Shown here in pieces: positions 37,927 through 45,215 of a stretch of 64,000 nt of DNA. Positions within the stretch are counted from its first letter, which is position 1; each line of letters starts with the position of its first letter. A program made the position numbers and the translations under genes. The notes beneath the pieces were generated by a model that worked only from the letters and a program-made list of their open reading frames with translations, ran no database searches and was not told the origin of the DNA. This stretch comes from JAKFWF01 sp963750535 (lineage in GTDB: Bacteria > Pseudomonadota > Alphaproteobacteria > Rhizobiales > Hyphomicrobiaceae), in contig CAVVRF010000032.1 of NCBI GenBank assembly GCA_963750535.1, positions 1-64,000 on the forward strand, given 5' to 3'.

Positions 37927-38769
37927 TCAAGCGGGAAAGGCCAGCAGGTCCTCGTGGCCGATGATGGTGACGGCATCGTCGTTGCCGAGCCGCCCGGCAA
38001 GCCAACTGTCGATCGACAGGCCGTCGACTTTCCCGGTCTCTGCGACCGCGCCGGCAAAACCCTGGTCGAGCTCGCGGCGCAGCTGCAGGTGGCGGCGGTC
38101 GAGCACCCACGGGCTCTTGCCGCGTGCAACTTGATAGCCGCGAGAGCTGAAGGCTGCCTCGAGAGCGTCCGTCGCCGTTGGGCCCAGGGCTGGTCCGAAG
38201 CCCTTGTCGCCGCGCTGGTGCGCGTTGAACGCCTCGCGCATGGCGGCATCGGCCGGGTGCTCCGGCAGCCAGGCCGCGATGCCGTCGTAGGTCAGCACCG
38301 TGAAGAAGGTCTGGCGGCCGGCGGTGACGGCGTCGGCGAGACGGTCGACGAGATTTTGCGATGCGAGATCGAACAGCGCCGCGGCGGTGACGAGGTCGGC
38401 GCCGCCGACGATGGGGCTGAGGTCGTCGCGCGACAGGTCGACCTCCCGGAAGGCGACATCGATCGCGGCGCCGGTCAGCGTCAGCCGCAGTCCGTTCGCC
38501 GCTATCGCGACGTCATTGCCGAACGCCGCGAGCCGAGACTTCGCTGCGGCCAGCAGCTTCGGATCGTAGTCGACGAGGGTCCAGCTCTGGCCGGCGCCCA
38601 GGGCGTCCCAGGTGCCGCGCAAATTCGAGCCGGCGCCGCAGCCGAGATCGACCACGCGGACCAGATCGCGGCCAGCGAACCGCTGCCGCAGCTTGCCGCG
38701 CACCCGGGCGTTGACGGAGGCATGATCGGCCGGCTCGCGCAGCGCGAGCCACTCGGGCGAAAAGCTCAT
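37927..38769 (-). CDS. class I SAM-dependent methyltransferase
   Basis: A 280-residue methyltransferase. The SAM-binding motif I is VVDLGCGAGSNLRGTW, motif II is TLVDYDPKLLAAA, and motif IV lies in GGADLVTAAALFDLAS. The substrate is unknown. It starts at ATG 38769, overlapping the stop of the glycosyltransferase gene by four bases (ATGA). It is the third gene of a minus-strand run: PTPS-like protein, glycosyltransferase, methyltransferase. This suggests it methylates the product of those two enzymes, but that is inference. Confidence 0.85.
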   Translation of the reverse strand: MSFSPEWLALREPADHASVNARVRGKLRQRFAGRDLVRVVDLGCGAGSNLRGTWDALGAGQSWTLVDYDPKLLAAAKSRLAAFGNDVAIAANGLRLTLTGAAIDVAFREVDLSRDDLSPIVGGADLVTAAALFDLASQNLVDRLADAVTAGRQTFFTVLTYDGIAAWLPEHPADAAMREAFNAHQRGDKGFGPALGPTATDALEAAFSSRGYQVARGKSPWVLDRRHLQLRRELDQGFAGAVAETGKVDGLSIDSWLAGRLGNDDAVTIIGHEDLLAFPA

Positions 38770-39809
38770 CGAGCCACTTCCTTGATGACATCGGCGATGA
38801 TGCGGGCGGTATCGCTCCAGCGCGGCAGCTTCTGCCCGGCGGACCACGAGGCGTCGGCGAGCCGGCTGCGCAACGCGTCGTCGCTGATCGCCCGGCCGAG
38901 CGCGGTCGCAAGCGCGGCGGCGTCGCCCGGCGGCACCTTGAGGCCGGCGCTGTCCGGCACCGTCTCGGCGGCGGCGCCGCCGGTGGTGCAGACGATCGGC
39001 AATCCGCGCGCCATGGCCTCCGCCAGCACCATGCCGTAGCCCTCGAACAGCGAAGGCATGACGAACAGGTCGGCCGCCGCGTACAGGCGCGCGAGGGTGT
39101 CGCCGTCGACTGCGCCGGCAAGCTCGATGCGATTCTGCAGCCCGGCCGCCGCGATCGCCGCGTTGACATGGTCGAGCTCCGCCGCGTCGCGCGTTGCGCC
39201 AGCGATGGTGAGCCGCCAGTCCGCGGCGGCGAGCGACCGCAATGCTTCGACCAGCACGGTGTAGCCCTTGCGCGGCACGATCGAGCCGACCGCCAGCATC
39301 TGCAGCGGCGCGCCCGTCCCCGTCGACCTTGGCGCCGGATCGGTGCCGGGCTCGGCGATCGTGATCTTGTCCGGCGGCACGGCGAGGCTCGCCTCGACGA
39401 TCACCTTGGTCATGGCGCTGGTGACGATGACATGGTTCGCCCGCGCCAGCGCCGCCGTCTCGCTCTTCAGCAGCGCTTCGGCGCGCTCCGGCCCGATGCC
39501 GGCCTCGAACGCCAGCGGGTGATGCACCAGCGCGACGATCCGGTGCGGGATCGACGCCAGCGTCGCCGCCGAGAACGCGCCATAGGCGAGGCCGTCGATC
39601 AGCAGCACCGTGCCAGCGGGAGCAGCGGCGAGGGCCTGCGCGGTGGCGCACAGGTCGAGCCCGCTCGGCTTCGGAAAGGCGCGCGGCAGCACCATGTGCT
39701 CGATCTCGACGCCAAACTGCGGCAGCAACACGAGCACTCGGCGGTCGTAGGCGTAGCCGCCGGTCGGCAGGTCGATGTCGCCCGGAATGGCGAAGCCGGC
39801 GTGGATCAT
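38766..39809 (-). CDS. glycosyltransferase family 4
   Basis: GT-B fold retaining glycosyltransferase of 347 residues. The N-terminal acceptor domain begins with PGDIDLPTGGYAYDRRVL. The donor domain has LAVGSIVPRKGY and the EX7E motif in SLFEGYGMVLAEAMARG, which binds the sugar nucleotide. ATG 39809 is chosen over an upstream in-frame start, because the conserved N-terminus begins there and the gap to the PTPS-like gene is only 20 bases. Its pairing with a PTPS-like gene recalls pterin glycosyltransferases of cyanobacteria, but the acceptor is not proven. Confidence 0.87.
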   Translation of the reverse strand: MIHAGFAIPGDIDLPTGGYAYDRRVLVLLPQFGVEIEHMVLPRAFPKPSGLDLCATAQALAAAPAGTVLLIDGLAYGAFSAATLASIPHRIVALVHHPLAFEAGIGPERAEALLKSETAALARANHVIVTSAMTKVIVEASLAVPPDKITIAEPGTDPAPRSTGTGAPLQMLAVGSIVPRKGYTVLVEALRSLAAADWRLTIAGATRDAAELDHVNAAIAAAGLQNRIELAGAVDGDTLARLYAAADLFVMPSLFEGYGMVLAEAMARGLPIVCTTGGAAAETVPDSAGLKVPPGDAAALATALGRAISDDALRSRLADASWSAGQKLPRWSDTARIIADVIKEVAR

Positions 39810-39828
39810 GGCGCGACCGCCGGGTTCA

Positions 39829-40230
39829 TCAGTTGACCGGGCCTTCGAACATGGCGCGCGCAAGGTCGGTCTCGTGCAGGGTGACGCGGATCTTCGCGAG
39901 GCCCCGGCCGTCGTCGCCGAGCGCGCCTTCGCGGGCGGCCTTCGCCATCGCGTCGAACACGTGCTTGCACAGGAACTCGGTGGTGGTGAGCTTGCCCTTG
40001 AACTCCGGGATCATGTCGAGGTTCTGGTAGGCGAGCGGCTTCAAGGTGCCGTTGAGCACGGTCAGCGCCGCGCCGATGTCGACCACCACGTTCTGCTTGG
40101 TCAGCTTCTCGCGGAAGAAGGCGACGTCGACGACGAACGTCGCCCCGTGCATGTGCTGTGCCGGTCCGAAGAACGGATCGGGCAGGGAATGCGCGATCAT
40201 GATGCGATCGCGAACTTCGACGGCGTACAT
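39829..40230 (-). CDS. 6-pyruvoyl-tetrahydropterin synthase/QueD-family protein lacking the QueD cysteine
   Basis: T-fold protein of 133 residues. The three zinc histidines are H14 (IMIAHSL), H26 and H28 (QHMHGATF), and late glutamate/histidine positions (LHETD) complete the site. E. coli QueD and animal PTPS use a cysteine four residues before the first histidine of HxH; here that position is glycine (FGPAQHMH). The nearby sequence has no cysteine, so the chemistry probably differs from both. An SD-like GGAG lies five bases before the ATG. It heads the PTPS-glycosyltransferase-methyltransferase run. Confidence 0.85.
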   Translation of the reverse strand: MYAVEVRDRIMIAHSLPDPFFGPAQHMHGATFVVDVAFFREKLTKQNVVVDIGAALTVLNGTLKPLAYQNLDMIPEFKGKLTTTEFLCKHVFDAMAKAAREGALGDDGRGLAKIRVTLHETDLARAMFEGPVN

Positions 40231-40535
40231 GGAGGCTCCTCGAGGGATCGGCTATCGGAAGTGGTGTTCCAGCAATAACCGTAATGGTCAAGCTGCTGAA
40301 AACCGCCGTGCAAGGCACCCATTTTGCGGCGATTGCGTGACGAACGGCTGCACCCGTCGGTATTCCATGCCCGCCGCGAAGGCGCACGGGCCACCGGCAA
40401 GGATCGCGCCGATGGCGGCAGGGTGCTGCCCGCGAGCCGTGGCGAATAAATTGCGGCTCGCGAAACCGCCGGTCTCGGCTAGAGTGGCAGGACACGCCAA
40501 GCTGGTCGTTTCTAGCCGTCATGGAGAAACACCCG
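40231..40535. other. intergenic region at the left edge of the accessory segment
   Basis: No gene is visible. It separates the minus-strand PTPS-like gene from the plus-strand M24 peptidase. It should hold the promoter of the first if the dehydrogenase at 45.2 kb no longer transcribes into it. Confidence 0.4.
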
Positions 40536-41723
40536 ATGCCCGCCGAACACGCCACTCCTCCGCGCAAGCCGGTCCCGTTCGATGCCGGCCAACTCGACCG
40601 GCTGATGGATGCCGCCGGCCTCGACGTGCTGATCGCGACCTCGAAGCACAATGTGCAGTACCTGCTGGGCGGCTATCGCTTCTTCTTCTTCGACACCATG
40701 GATGCGATCGGCGTCAGCCGTTACCAGAACGCCGTCGTCTACCAGAAGGGCAAGCCGGAGCACGCACTCTACATCGGCAACCGGATCGAGGCGTTCGAGC
40801 AGGAGCTCGGCAAGTTCTGGACACCACAGGTCGACGTGTCGTCACTGACGCCGACCATGACGATGCAGCGCGCCGCCGACCACATCAAGAAGCTGGGCGG
40901 CGTGCGCCGGGTCGGGATCGAGGCGGATTTCCTGCCGGCCTCCGGCGATGCGACATTGCGGGAAGGGCTCGGCAACATCGCGATCGGCGATGCCTTCCTG
41001 CCATTGGAGCGGTTGCGTGCCCGCAAGACGCCGCAAGAGATCGCCAACTTGCGCGTCGCCTCCGAGCGCGTCGTCGAGGCGATGCAGGAGGCGTTCGCGG
41101 CATGCAAGCCCGGCCGCACCAAGGCCGAGATCACCGAGACGCTGCGCCGGGCGGAAGTGAACCGCGGCCTGGTGTTCGACTATTGCCTGATCACCGCCGG
41201 CTCGAGCCTCAACCGCGCGCCTTCCGGCCAGGTCCTGGCCAACGGCGACATCGTGTCGATCGATAGCGGCGGCAACTTCCAGGGCTATATCGGCGATCTG
41301 TGCCGTATGGCGCTGATCGGCGCCGAGCCGGATAGCGAGCTCGAGGATCACCTGGCCTGGATCGAGGCGGTGCAGCAGGCGACGCGGAAGTTGTGCACGC
41401 CCGGCCGGCGCGGCGGCGACGTGCTTTCGACCGGCGAGGAGATGGTGAAGTCGTCGCCGCACAAGGCCTATTCGGACTTCATGGCGCACGGCATGGGCCT
41501 CGTCACCCACGAGGCGCCGCGCCTGCGCCACATGGGCCCGACGCCCTATCCCGGCTATGACGCCGACCGGCCGCTCGAATCCGGCATGGTGCTGTCGCTG
41601 GAAACCACCATGCGTCACCCCAAGCGCGGCTTCATCAAGCTCGAGGACACCGTGCTGGTGACGAAAGACGGTTTCGAGGCGCTGGGCGACGGGGCACGGG
41701 GCTGGAATGTGGTGGAGGTGTAA
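40536..41723 (+). CDS. M24 family metallopeptidase (Xaa-Pro aminopeptidase-like)
   Basis: A 395-residue pita-bread enzyme. The N-terminal creatinase domain (residues about 15-160) is followed by the catalytic domain with metal ligands in VSIDSGGNFQGYIGDLC (two aspartates), AHGMGLVTHE (histidine), SLETTM and KLEDTV (glutamates). The start ATG at 40536 is preferred over 40521: GGAGA lies eight bases before it, whereas nothing resembling a ribosome site precedes 40521. It differs strongly from the M24 protein at 3.3 kb, so the two are not recent duplicates. The substrate is unknown. Confidence 0.87.
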   Translation: MPAEHATPPRKPVPFDAGQLDRLMDAAGLDVLIATSKHNVQYLLGGYRFFFFDTMDAIGVSRYQNAVVYQKGKPEHALYIGNRIEAFEQELGKFWTPQVDVSSLTPTMTMQRAADHIKKLGGVRRVGIEADFLPASGDATLREGLGNIAIGDAFLPLERLRARKTPQEIANLRVASERVVEAMQEAFAACKPGRTKAEITETLRRAEVNRGLVFDYCLITAGSSLNRAPSGQVLANGDIVSIDSGGNFQGYIGDLCRMALIGAEPDSELEDHLAWIEAVQQATRKLCTPGRRGGDVLSTGEEMVKSSPHKAYSDFMAHGMGLVTHEAPRLRHMGPTPYPGYDADRPLESGMVLSLETTMRHPKRGFIKLEDTVLVTKDGFEALGDGARGWNVVEV

Positions 41724-41734
41724 GGCGGGCGGAA

Positions 41735-41813
41735 TAACGGGGATAGTTGCCAAATTGGAGAAGTGCCAGATTTGACGGCGATTTTGGTATGATCGGTGAT
41801 TGTCCCCGTTAAC
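41735..41813. repeat. 79-bp imperfect palindromic repeat, copy 1
   Basis: It starts TAACGGGGATAGTTGCC and ends GGTGATTGTCCCCGTTAAC, so the ends are inverted (TAACGGGGAyArTyrCC). Copy 2 at 42285-42363 has the same length and about 67 of 79 identical bases. The copies lie on either side of the low-GC membrane-protein gene. They resemble REP- or MITE-type mobile palindromes. Confidence 0.8.
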
Positions 41814-41863
41814 TCGCAAACGCAAGCGACTCTGGCAAATCACTAATGATGGAAGTCGATAAC

Positions 41864-42265
41864 TTAGTAACGCCAGTTCGAATGCGCGGCCTCCTTGCAC
41901 AACAATCGGGTGGCCAACGAGCTAGCGGTTATTGCAATTCCTGGTTTGAAAAAGAGCAGGAGATAAGCGTTCAGATTGGGCTGAACTCCAAGCTTCAAGA
42001 ATACTCCTAAAATTGCAAAGAGGCTGAAAAGCACGGCAATACAGCCGACAATAAGGGCCGTCAGCGCCGCTCCGTACCGCAGAATGCTCCACACGCTGTA
42101 AAAAGCCACAAGAATTAGAGGGATAAAGATAAATACTCTAGTTGCCGCGCTTAATGCAATGTCGGGGCGATATACGTTCCCTTCCAGTACTAAGGGCGAG
42201 CCAAGTAAGGCGACAAGTGTAATCAAAAACAGGCATAACGAGTAACGGAGTGATGTGCACAACAT
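41864..42265 (-). CDS. small low-GC membrane protein, unknown
   Basis: No family recognised. The 133-residue product has an N-terminal hydrophobic segment (LFLITLVALLGSPLVLEG) and about three more membrane segments (VFIFIPLILVAFYSVW, LTALIVGCIAVLFSLFAIL and the 105-120 region). A strong AGGAG lies seven bases before the ATG at 42265. Base composition is much lower in GC than the chromosome, so it was probably acquired. It is bracketed by the two 79-bp repeats. With the split secreted-protein gene upstream on the same strand, it may belong to a small acquired cassette. Confidence 0.65.
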   Translation of the reverse strand: MLCTSLRYSLCLFLITLVALLGSPLVLEGNVYRPDIALSAATRVFIFIPLILVAFYSVWSILRYGAALTALIVGCIAVLFSLFAILGVFLKLGVQPNLNAYLLLFFKPGIAITASSLATRLLCKEAAHSNWRY

Positions 42266-42284
42266 ATTGGTTCTCCTGTCAGGT

Positions 42285-42363
42285 TAACGGGGATAGTTGC
42301 CGATACGGGGAGGCGCCAGATTTGAAGGCGATTTTGGGATGATGGGTGATTGTTCCAGTTAAC
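42285..42363. repeat. 79-bp imperfect palindromic repeat, copy 2
   Basis: Second copy of the repeat at 41735-41813, in the same orientation and about 85 percent identical. Its terminal GTTAAC supplies the TAA stop codon (42359-42361, minus strand) of the secreted-protein gene interrupted by the IS. Confidence 0.8.
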
Positions 42364-42561
42364 GTGAGCGCCTCAAGCTACATTGAGTCTTTACATCAAG
42401 TTGCAAGAATGGATATATCGCTTGATTATATCGCGCCGAAAAATCATATATCACTCCGTCCGCAAGTGCCTCGCAAACGCTGTGAAACGGTTGTCTTGTG
42501 CTGACCCTCCCCCACTGAAGTGGTCCGACTCGATGCATATATTTTCCGAGGAGGACAGCAC

Positions 42562-42840
42562 ATGCCGAGCAAGCGACACAAGCCTGAAGAGATTGTCACG
42601 AAGCTTCGCCAGGTCGACGTTCTGGTGGCGCAAGGCAAAACGGTGACCGACGCGATCCGGGCGATCGGCGTGACCTATGTGACGTATTCCCGTTGGAAGC
42701 AGGAATACGGCGGACTAAAAACCGATCAGGTCAAACGACTGAAGGAGCTGGAGCAGGAGAATGCGCGCCTGCGTCGGGCGGTCTCTGATCTAACGCTGGA
42801 CAAGCTGATCCTGACCGAGGCTGCCAAGGGAAACTACTAA
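42562..42840 (+). CDS. IS3-family transposase OrfA (helix-turn-helix)
   Basis: DNA-binding subunit of 92 residues. The helix-turn-helix region is KPEEIVTKLRQVDVLVAQGKTVTDAIRAIGVTYVTYSRW, shown in part as TVTDAIRAIGVTYVTYSRW. It is followed by a leucine-rich coiled coil (LKELEQENARLRRAVSDL). GAGGAGG precedes the ATG at 42562. Its end overlaps the slippery heptamer that feeds ribosomes into orfB. Confidence 0.93.
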   Translation: MPSKRHKPEEIVTKLRQVDVLVAQGKTVTDAIRAIGVTYVTYSRWKQEYGGLKTDQVKRLKELEQENARLRRAVSDLTLDKLILTEAAKGNY

Positions 42841-42885
42841 GCCCCGCGCGCCGGCGTGCCGTTATCGAGCACGTGCGGCGCGAAC
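42828..42885 (+). promoter_or_regulatory. programmed -1 frameshift signal (slippery site plus stem-loop)
   Basis: The heptamer G-GGA-AAC at 42828-42834, in the orfA frame, fits the X-XXY-YYZ rule. The orfA stop TAA follows at 42838-42840. About 11 bases downstream, CGCGCCGGCGTGC can pair with GCACGTGCGGCGCG across a nine-base loop. Slippage by -1 gives GGG-AAA-CTA and enters the orfB frame. Confidence 0.75.
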
Positions 42886-43748
42886 TCCATGTGTCCGAGC
42901 GTCGTGCCTGCGCGGCACTCGGACAGCACCGCTCGACGCAGCGCAAGACGCCCCAGGGGCGTGACGACGAGGAGCGGCTGACCGCCGACATCGTCGAACT
43001 GGCGAGGCAGTATGGCCGCTACGGCTACCGCAAGATCGCGGAGCTGCTGCGAGCAACGGCCGGCTGGGTCGTCAACGACAAACGCGTCGAGCGGATCTGG
43101 AGACGAGAGGGGCTGAAAGTTCCCGCCAAACAACCCAAGCGCGGTCGGCTGTGGCTGGCGAACGGCTCTTGCGTCCGGCTGCGGCCCGAGCATCGCAATC
43201 ACGTGTGGTCCTACGACTTCGTCGAGGATCGCACGCACGACGGAAGGAAATACCGCATGCTCAACGTGATCGATGAGTTTACGCACGAATGCATTGCGAT
43301 ACGCGTGTCACGGCGATTGAAGGCGATCGACGTCATCGACGTGCTGTCGGATCTGTTCATTCTGCGCGGCGTGCCCGGGCACATTCGATCGGACAACGGG
43401 CCGGAGTTCATCGCCAAGGCGCTGCAGGAGTGGATCGGCGCGGTCGGTGCCAAGACCGCCTACATCGCGCCCGGCAGTCCGTGGGAGAACGGCTTCGTCG
43501 AGAGTTTCAACGCTCGACTGCGGGACGAACTACTCAACGGCGAGATCTTCTACTCGTTGAAAGAGGCCCAGATCATCATCGAGAGCTGGCGGCGCCATTA
43601 CAATGCCGTGCGCCCGCATGCCTCGCTAGGATATCGGCCACCGGCACCGGAAGTGTTCGTGCCCGGCCTCGCCGCGTGGCCGTCTGCGCAACCCCGGCCA
43701 GCTCCGACGGCCACGCTCGGTCTGGCGCCAAGACCAACTCTAAACTAA
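42873..43748 (+). CDS. IS3-family transposase OrfB (DDE integrase)
   Basis: Catalytic domain, 291 residues from GTG 42873, or about 395 as an OrfAB fusion made by -1 slippage at 42828-42834. The DDE triad can be placed in WSYDFVED, RSDNGPEF and NGFVESFNARLRDELL. An HTH_21 region (RYGYRKIAELLR) precedes it. The usual C-terminal YNAVRPHASLGYRPPAPE is present. The fused frame upstream reads KLLSPARRRAVIEHVRREL, the expected junction sequence of IS407-like elements. Confidence 0.94.
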   Translation: MRRELHVSERRACAALGQHRSTQRKTPQGRDDEERLTADIVELARQYGRYGYRKIAELLRATAGWVVNDKRVERIWRREGLKVPAKQPKRGRLWLANGSCVRLRPEHRNHVWSYDFVEDRTHDGRKYRMLNVIDEFTHECIAIRVSRRLKAIDVIDVLSDLFILRGVPGHIRSDNGPEFIAKALQEWIGAVGAKTAYIAPGSPWENGFVESFNARLRDELLNGEIFYSLKEAQIIIESWRRHYNAVRPHASLGYRPPAPEVFVPGLAAWPSAQPRPAPTATLGLAPRPTLN

Positions 43749-44448
43749 CATTCCATCTGGACCACTCGATGGGGGCTGGTCAGTGCCACTCCGGCCTCCG
43801 ATGTTGCTCAACAGCATTCGCGGCGGCAGCGCTTCGCCGATCGCGCTCCCGCAATCCAATCCAGGAAAGCGGCCATTTTGCGCAATGAGCAAGAGATTGT
43901 TGTGAGTGATCGCATTCACCGCCTCAAGCTGCGGATTCCGAAATTGAAACTGCCAATATGTTGAAGCGTATTTCGACAAGAAACAAGCTGAGCCAAACCA
44001 TTCAACTACATAGTGCGCGGGCAGCCGCGACGCTGGGGAGCTAATGGATGCCTCGAACTCATTAGAAGGGTCTCTTGCATTAATTTCGTGATTGCTGCTT
44101 TGCCTAAGTCGAATCTCAACAACGTAGCGGAGCGGGTCGGTCCCCGATGGCTGGCCAATCCTGACTGGAGTGCGAAGTTGGCAAGATAGCATCCTGCGCG
44201 ACTGCCTCTATTAGTCCACGATAGCCTCTCGGTGCCCTCCTGAAGACCTCGGGAGTGTGCTGCAGTTCGACAGCGATTTGGGGATCGGTAAGCGTAATGA
44301 TGTCCAATGGGGAAAATGGGCAAATAACACCGGGCGTTTCTGTCGATTGAGCTTCCGCATTAATAGCGAGAAGGCACAAAGAAGAGTACGCCATCAAATA
44401 CAGCAGGGTGAAAAATCTTATAAAAGCGCTCCATAGCAAAATATGCAT

Positions 44449-44822
44449 GTGAAATTTTGACGTGATGTGATCTACTAGCGCGTACCTTAGTCGTCTCAGC
44501 CGCAATCCGTTAGGACGGCTTGTTTGACGCGTTTGCCGTAGCCGACGATTGGTCGCCGCAACAAAGTTTTTGAGTTTATCGCCCAAGGATTGACCGCTAT
44601 GGGAGTTCTGAATCCATATTGACCACTTGTTGAGTTGGCTGCCGTGCATTGCCCCAAGACACCAGGTGGTAGCAGCAGCGCTGGCATCGTCCGCGCTATC
44701 CAATATTCCGACCCACGATTTGATCGAACCGTACTTCACTCTACCTTAAATGGGCCACCCGCTCAAGGCCCCCCAGGTCAGCGCGAAAGAGAGCTCCGGA
44801 CAGACGGCGATCGCGCGAACGA
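44449..44822. other. gap between secreted-protein remnant and Rhs relic
   Basis: A minus-strand open frame extends from the secreted-protein start up to 44739, but its translation has no recognisable domain. No gene is called. The GC content rises back to the chromosomal level at about 44.75 kb. Confidence 0.4.
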
Positions 44823-45205
44823 GTGGGTTGCAGCAGGCCGCTGCGGCGCGCGGGGCGCAGCTACACCGTCGGCTGGTCGGCGGAGAACAAGCTCGCGCAG
44901 TTGGCCGTCGGCGCGCTGGTCTACAAGTACGCCTATTCTGCCGACCACGCCCGCGTCATGAAGACCGTACCGGGCAGCGGCGGCAGCACGCTCACCACCC
45001 GCTATCTCGGCCCCGAGCCGAGATCGAGCATTTTTGCTGCGCACACTGCCTGAAGTTGTGTGCGGCCCGGCAAATGGACCAAGTACCTGCGCGATAAGCC
45101 TGTCCCGGACTTGATCCGGGATCAAGCGGGTCGGCACCGGCGTGAGGCGTGTTCGCGTTCTTCCGCCACCGCGATCATCTGCGCCCGAGGTTGGCAGCGG
45201 CTGGC
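44823..45205 (+). pseudogene. Rhs/YD-repeat protein relic
   Basis: The frame starting near 44860 reads GRSYTVGWSAENKLAQL, YKYAYSADHARVMKTV and STLTTRYLGPE, which is the YD-repeat pattern of Rhs proteins. After frame changes the next Rhs landmarks follow in order: GKWTKYLRD near 45066 and FFRHRDHLRP near 45150-45185, matching the conserved WTKYL and HRDHL blocks. Only about 130 residues of core remain, with no C-terminal toxin tip. A REP-like palindrome at 45103-45121 interrupts it. This is a decayed fragment of a polymorphic toxin or similar surface protein. Confidence 0.65.
45103..45121. repeat. REP-like palindrome inside the Rhs relic
   Basis: TCCCGGA and TCCGGGA enclose the five-base loop CTTGA. 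It lies between the WTKYL and HRDHL blocks of the Rhs fragment and disrupts the alignment there, so it looks inserted. Confidence 0.6.
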
Positions 45206-45215
45206 TCACGCTCGA

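Larger units (their letters stand above)
42502..43782 (+). mobile_element. complete IS3-family insertion sequence, 1281 bp
   Basis: The ends are inverted repeats of about 25 bases: left TGACCCTCCCCCACTGAAG followed by TGGTCC, and right (reverse complement) TGACCAGCCCCCATCGAG followed by TGGTCC. A four-base direct repeat GTGC flanks it on both sides (42498-42501 and 43783-43786). Four bases is typical of the IS407-like branch of IS3. It carries orfA and orfB in the -1 frame relation. Both genes look intact, so the element may be active. It interrupts the low-GC secreted-protein gene. Confidence 0.93.
42359..44448 (-). pseudogene. low-GC secreted-protein gene split by an IS and a frameshift
   Basis: Starting at ATG 44448, the frame encodes a signal peptide (MHILLWSAFIRFFTLLYLM, then LLAINAEAQ) and then TPGVICPFSPLDIITLTDPQ. 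Near 44120-44190 the frame shifts into RYVVEIRLRQSSNHEINARD, which runs on to the IS edge at 43783. Removing the IS (42502-43782) and one GTGC copy lets the frame continue without a stop for about 46 more codons (VCEALADGVIYDFSARYNQ) to TAA at 42359-42361. No family is recognised. The gene was probably acquired, then inactivated by IS insertion. Confidence 0.6.
40231..45215. other. accessory island splitting a conserved gene run
   Basis: Between the dehydrogenase at 45216-46247 and the PTPS-like gene at 40230, both on the minus strand, lie five kilobases of mixed content: an M24 peptidase, two 79-bp palindromic repeats, low-GC genes, an IS3-family element and an Rhs relic. GC drops well below the flanks from about 41.74 to 44.75 kb. 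Horizontal acquisition is inferred from composition and content. The exact borders are not marked by repeats that I can see. Confidence 0.55.

Noticed and set aside
41735..42363. The 79-bp repeats as integron attC sites
   Set aside because: Size, palindromic form and gene-following position fit, but the ends do not match RYYYAAC/GTTRRRY (copy 1 ends GTTAAC with non-purine bases in the core) and no integrase gene is in the window.
44116..44739. The full 207-codon minus-strand frame as one protein
   Set aside because: Its first ~97 codons have no recognisable sequence, while a strong signal peptide begins at 44448; the shorter start is preferred.
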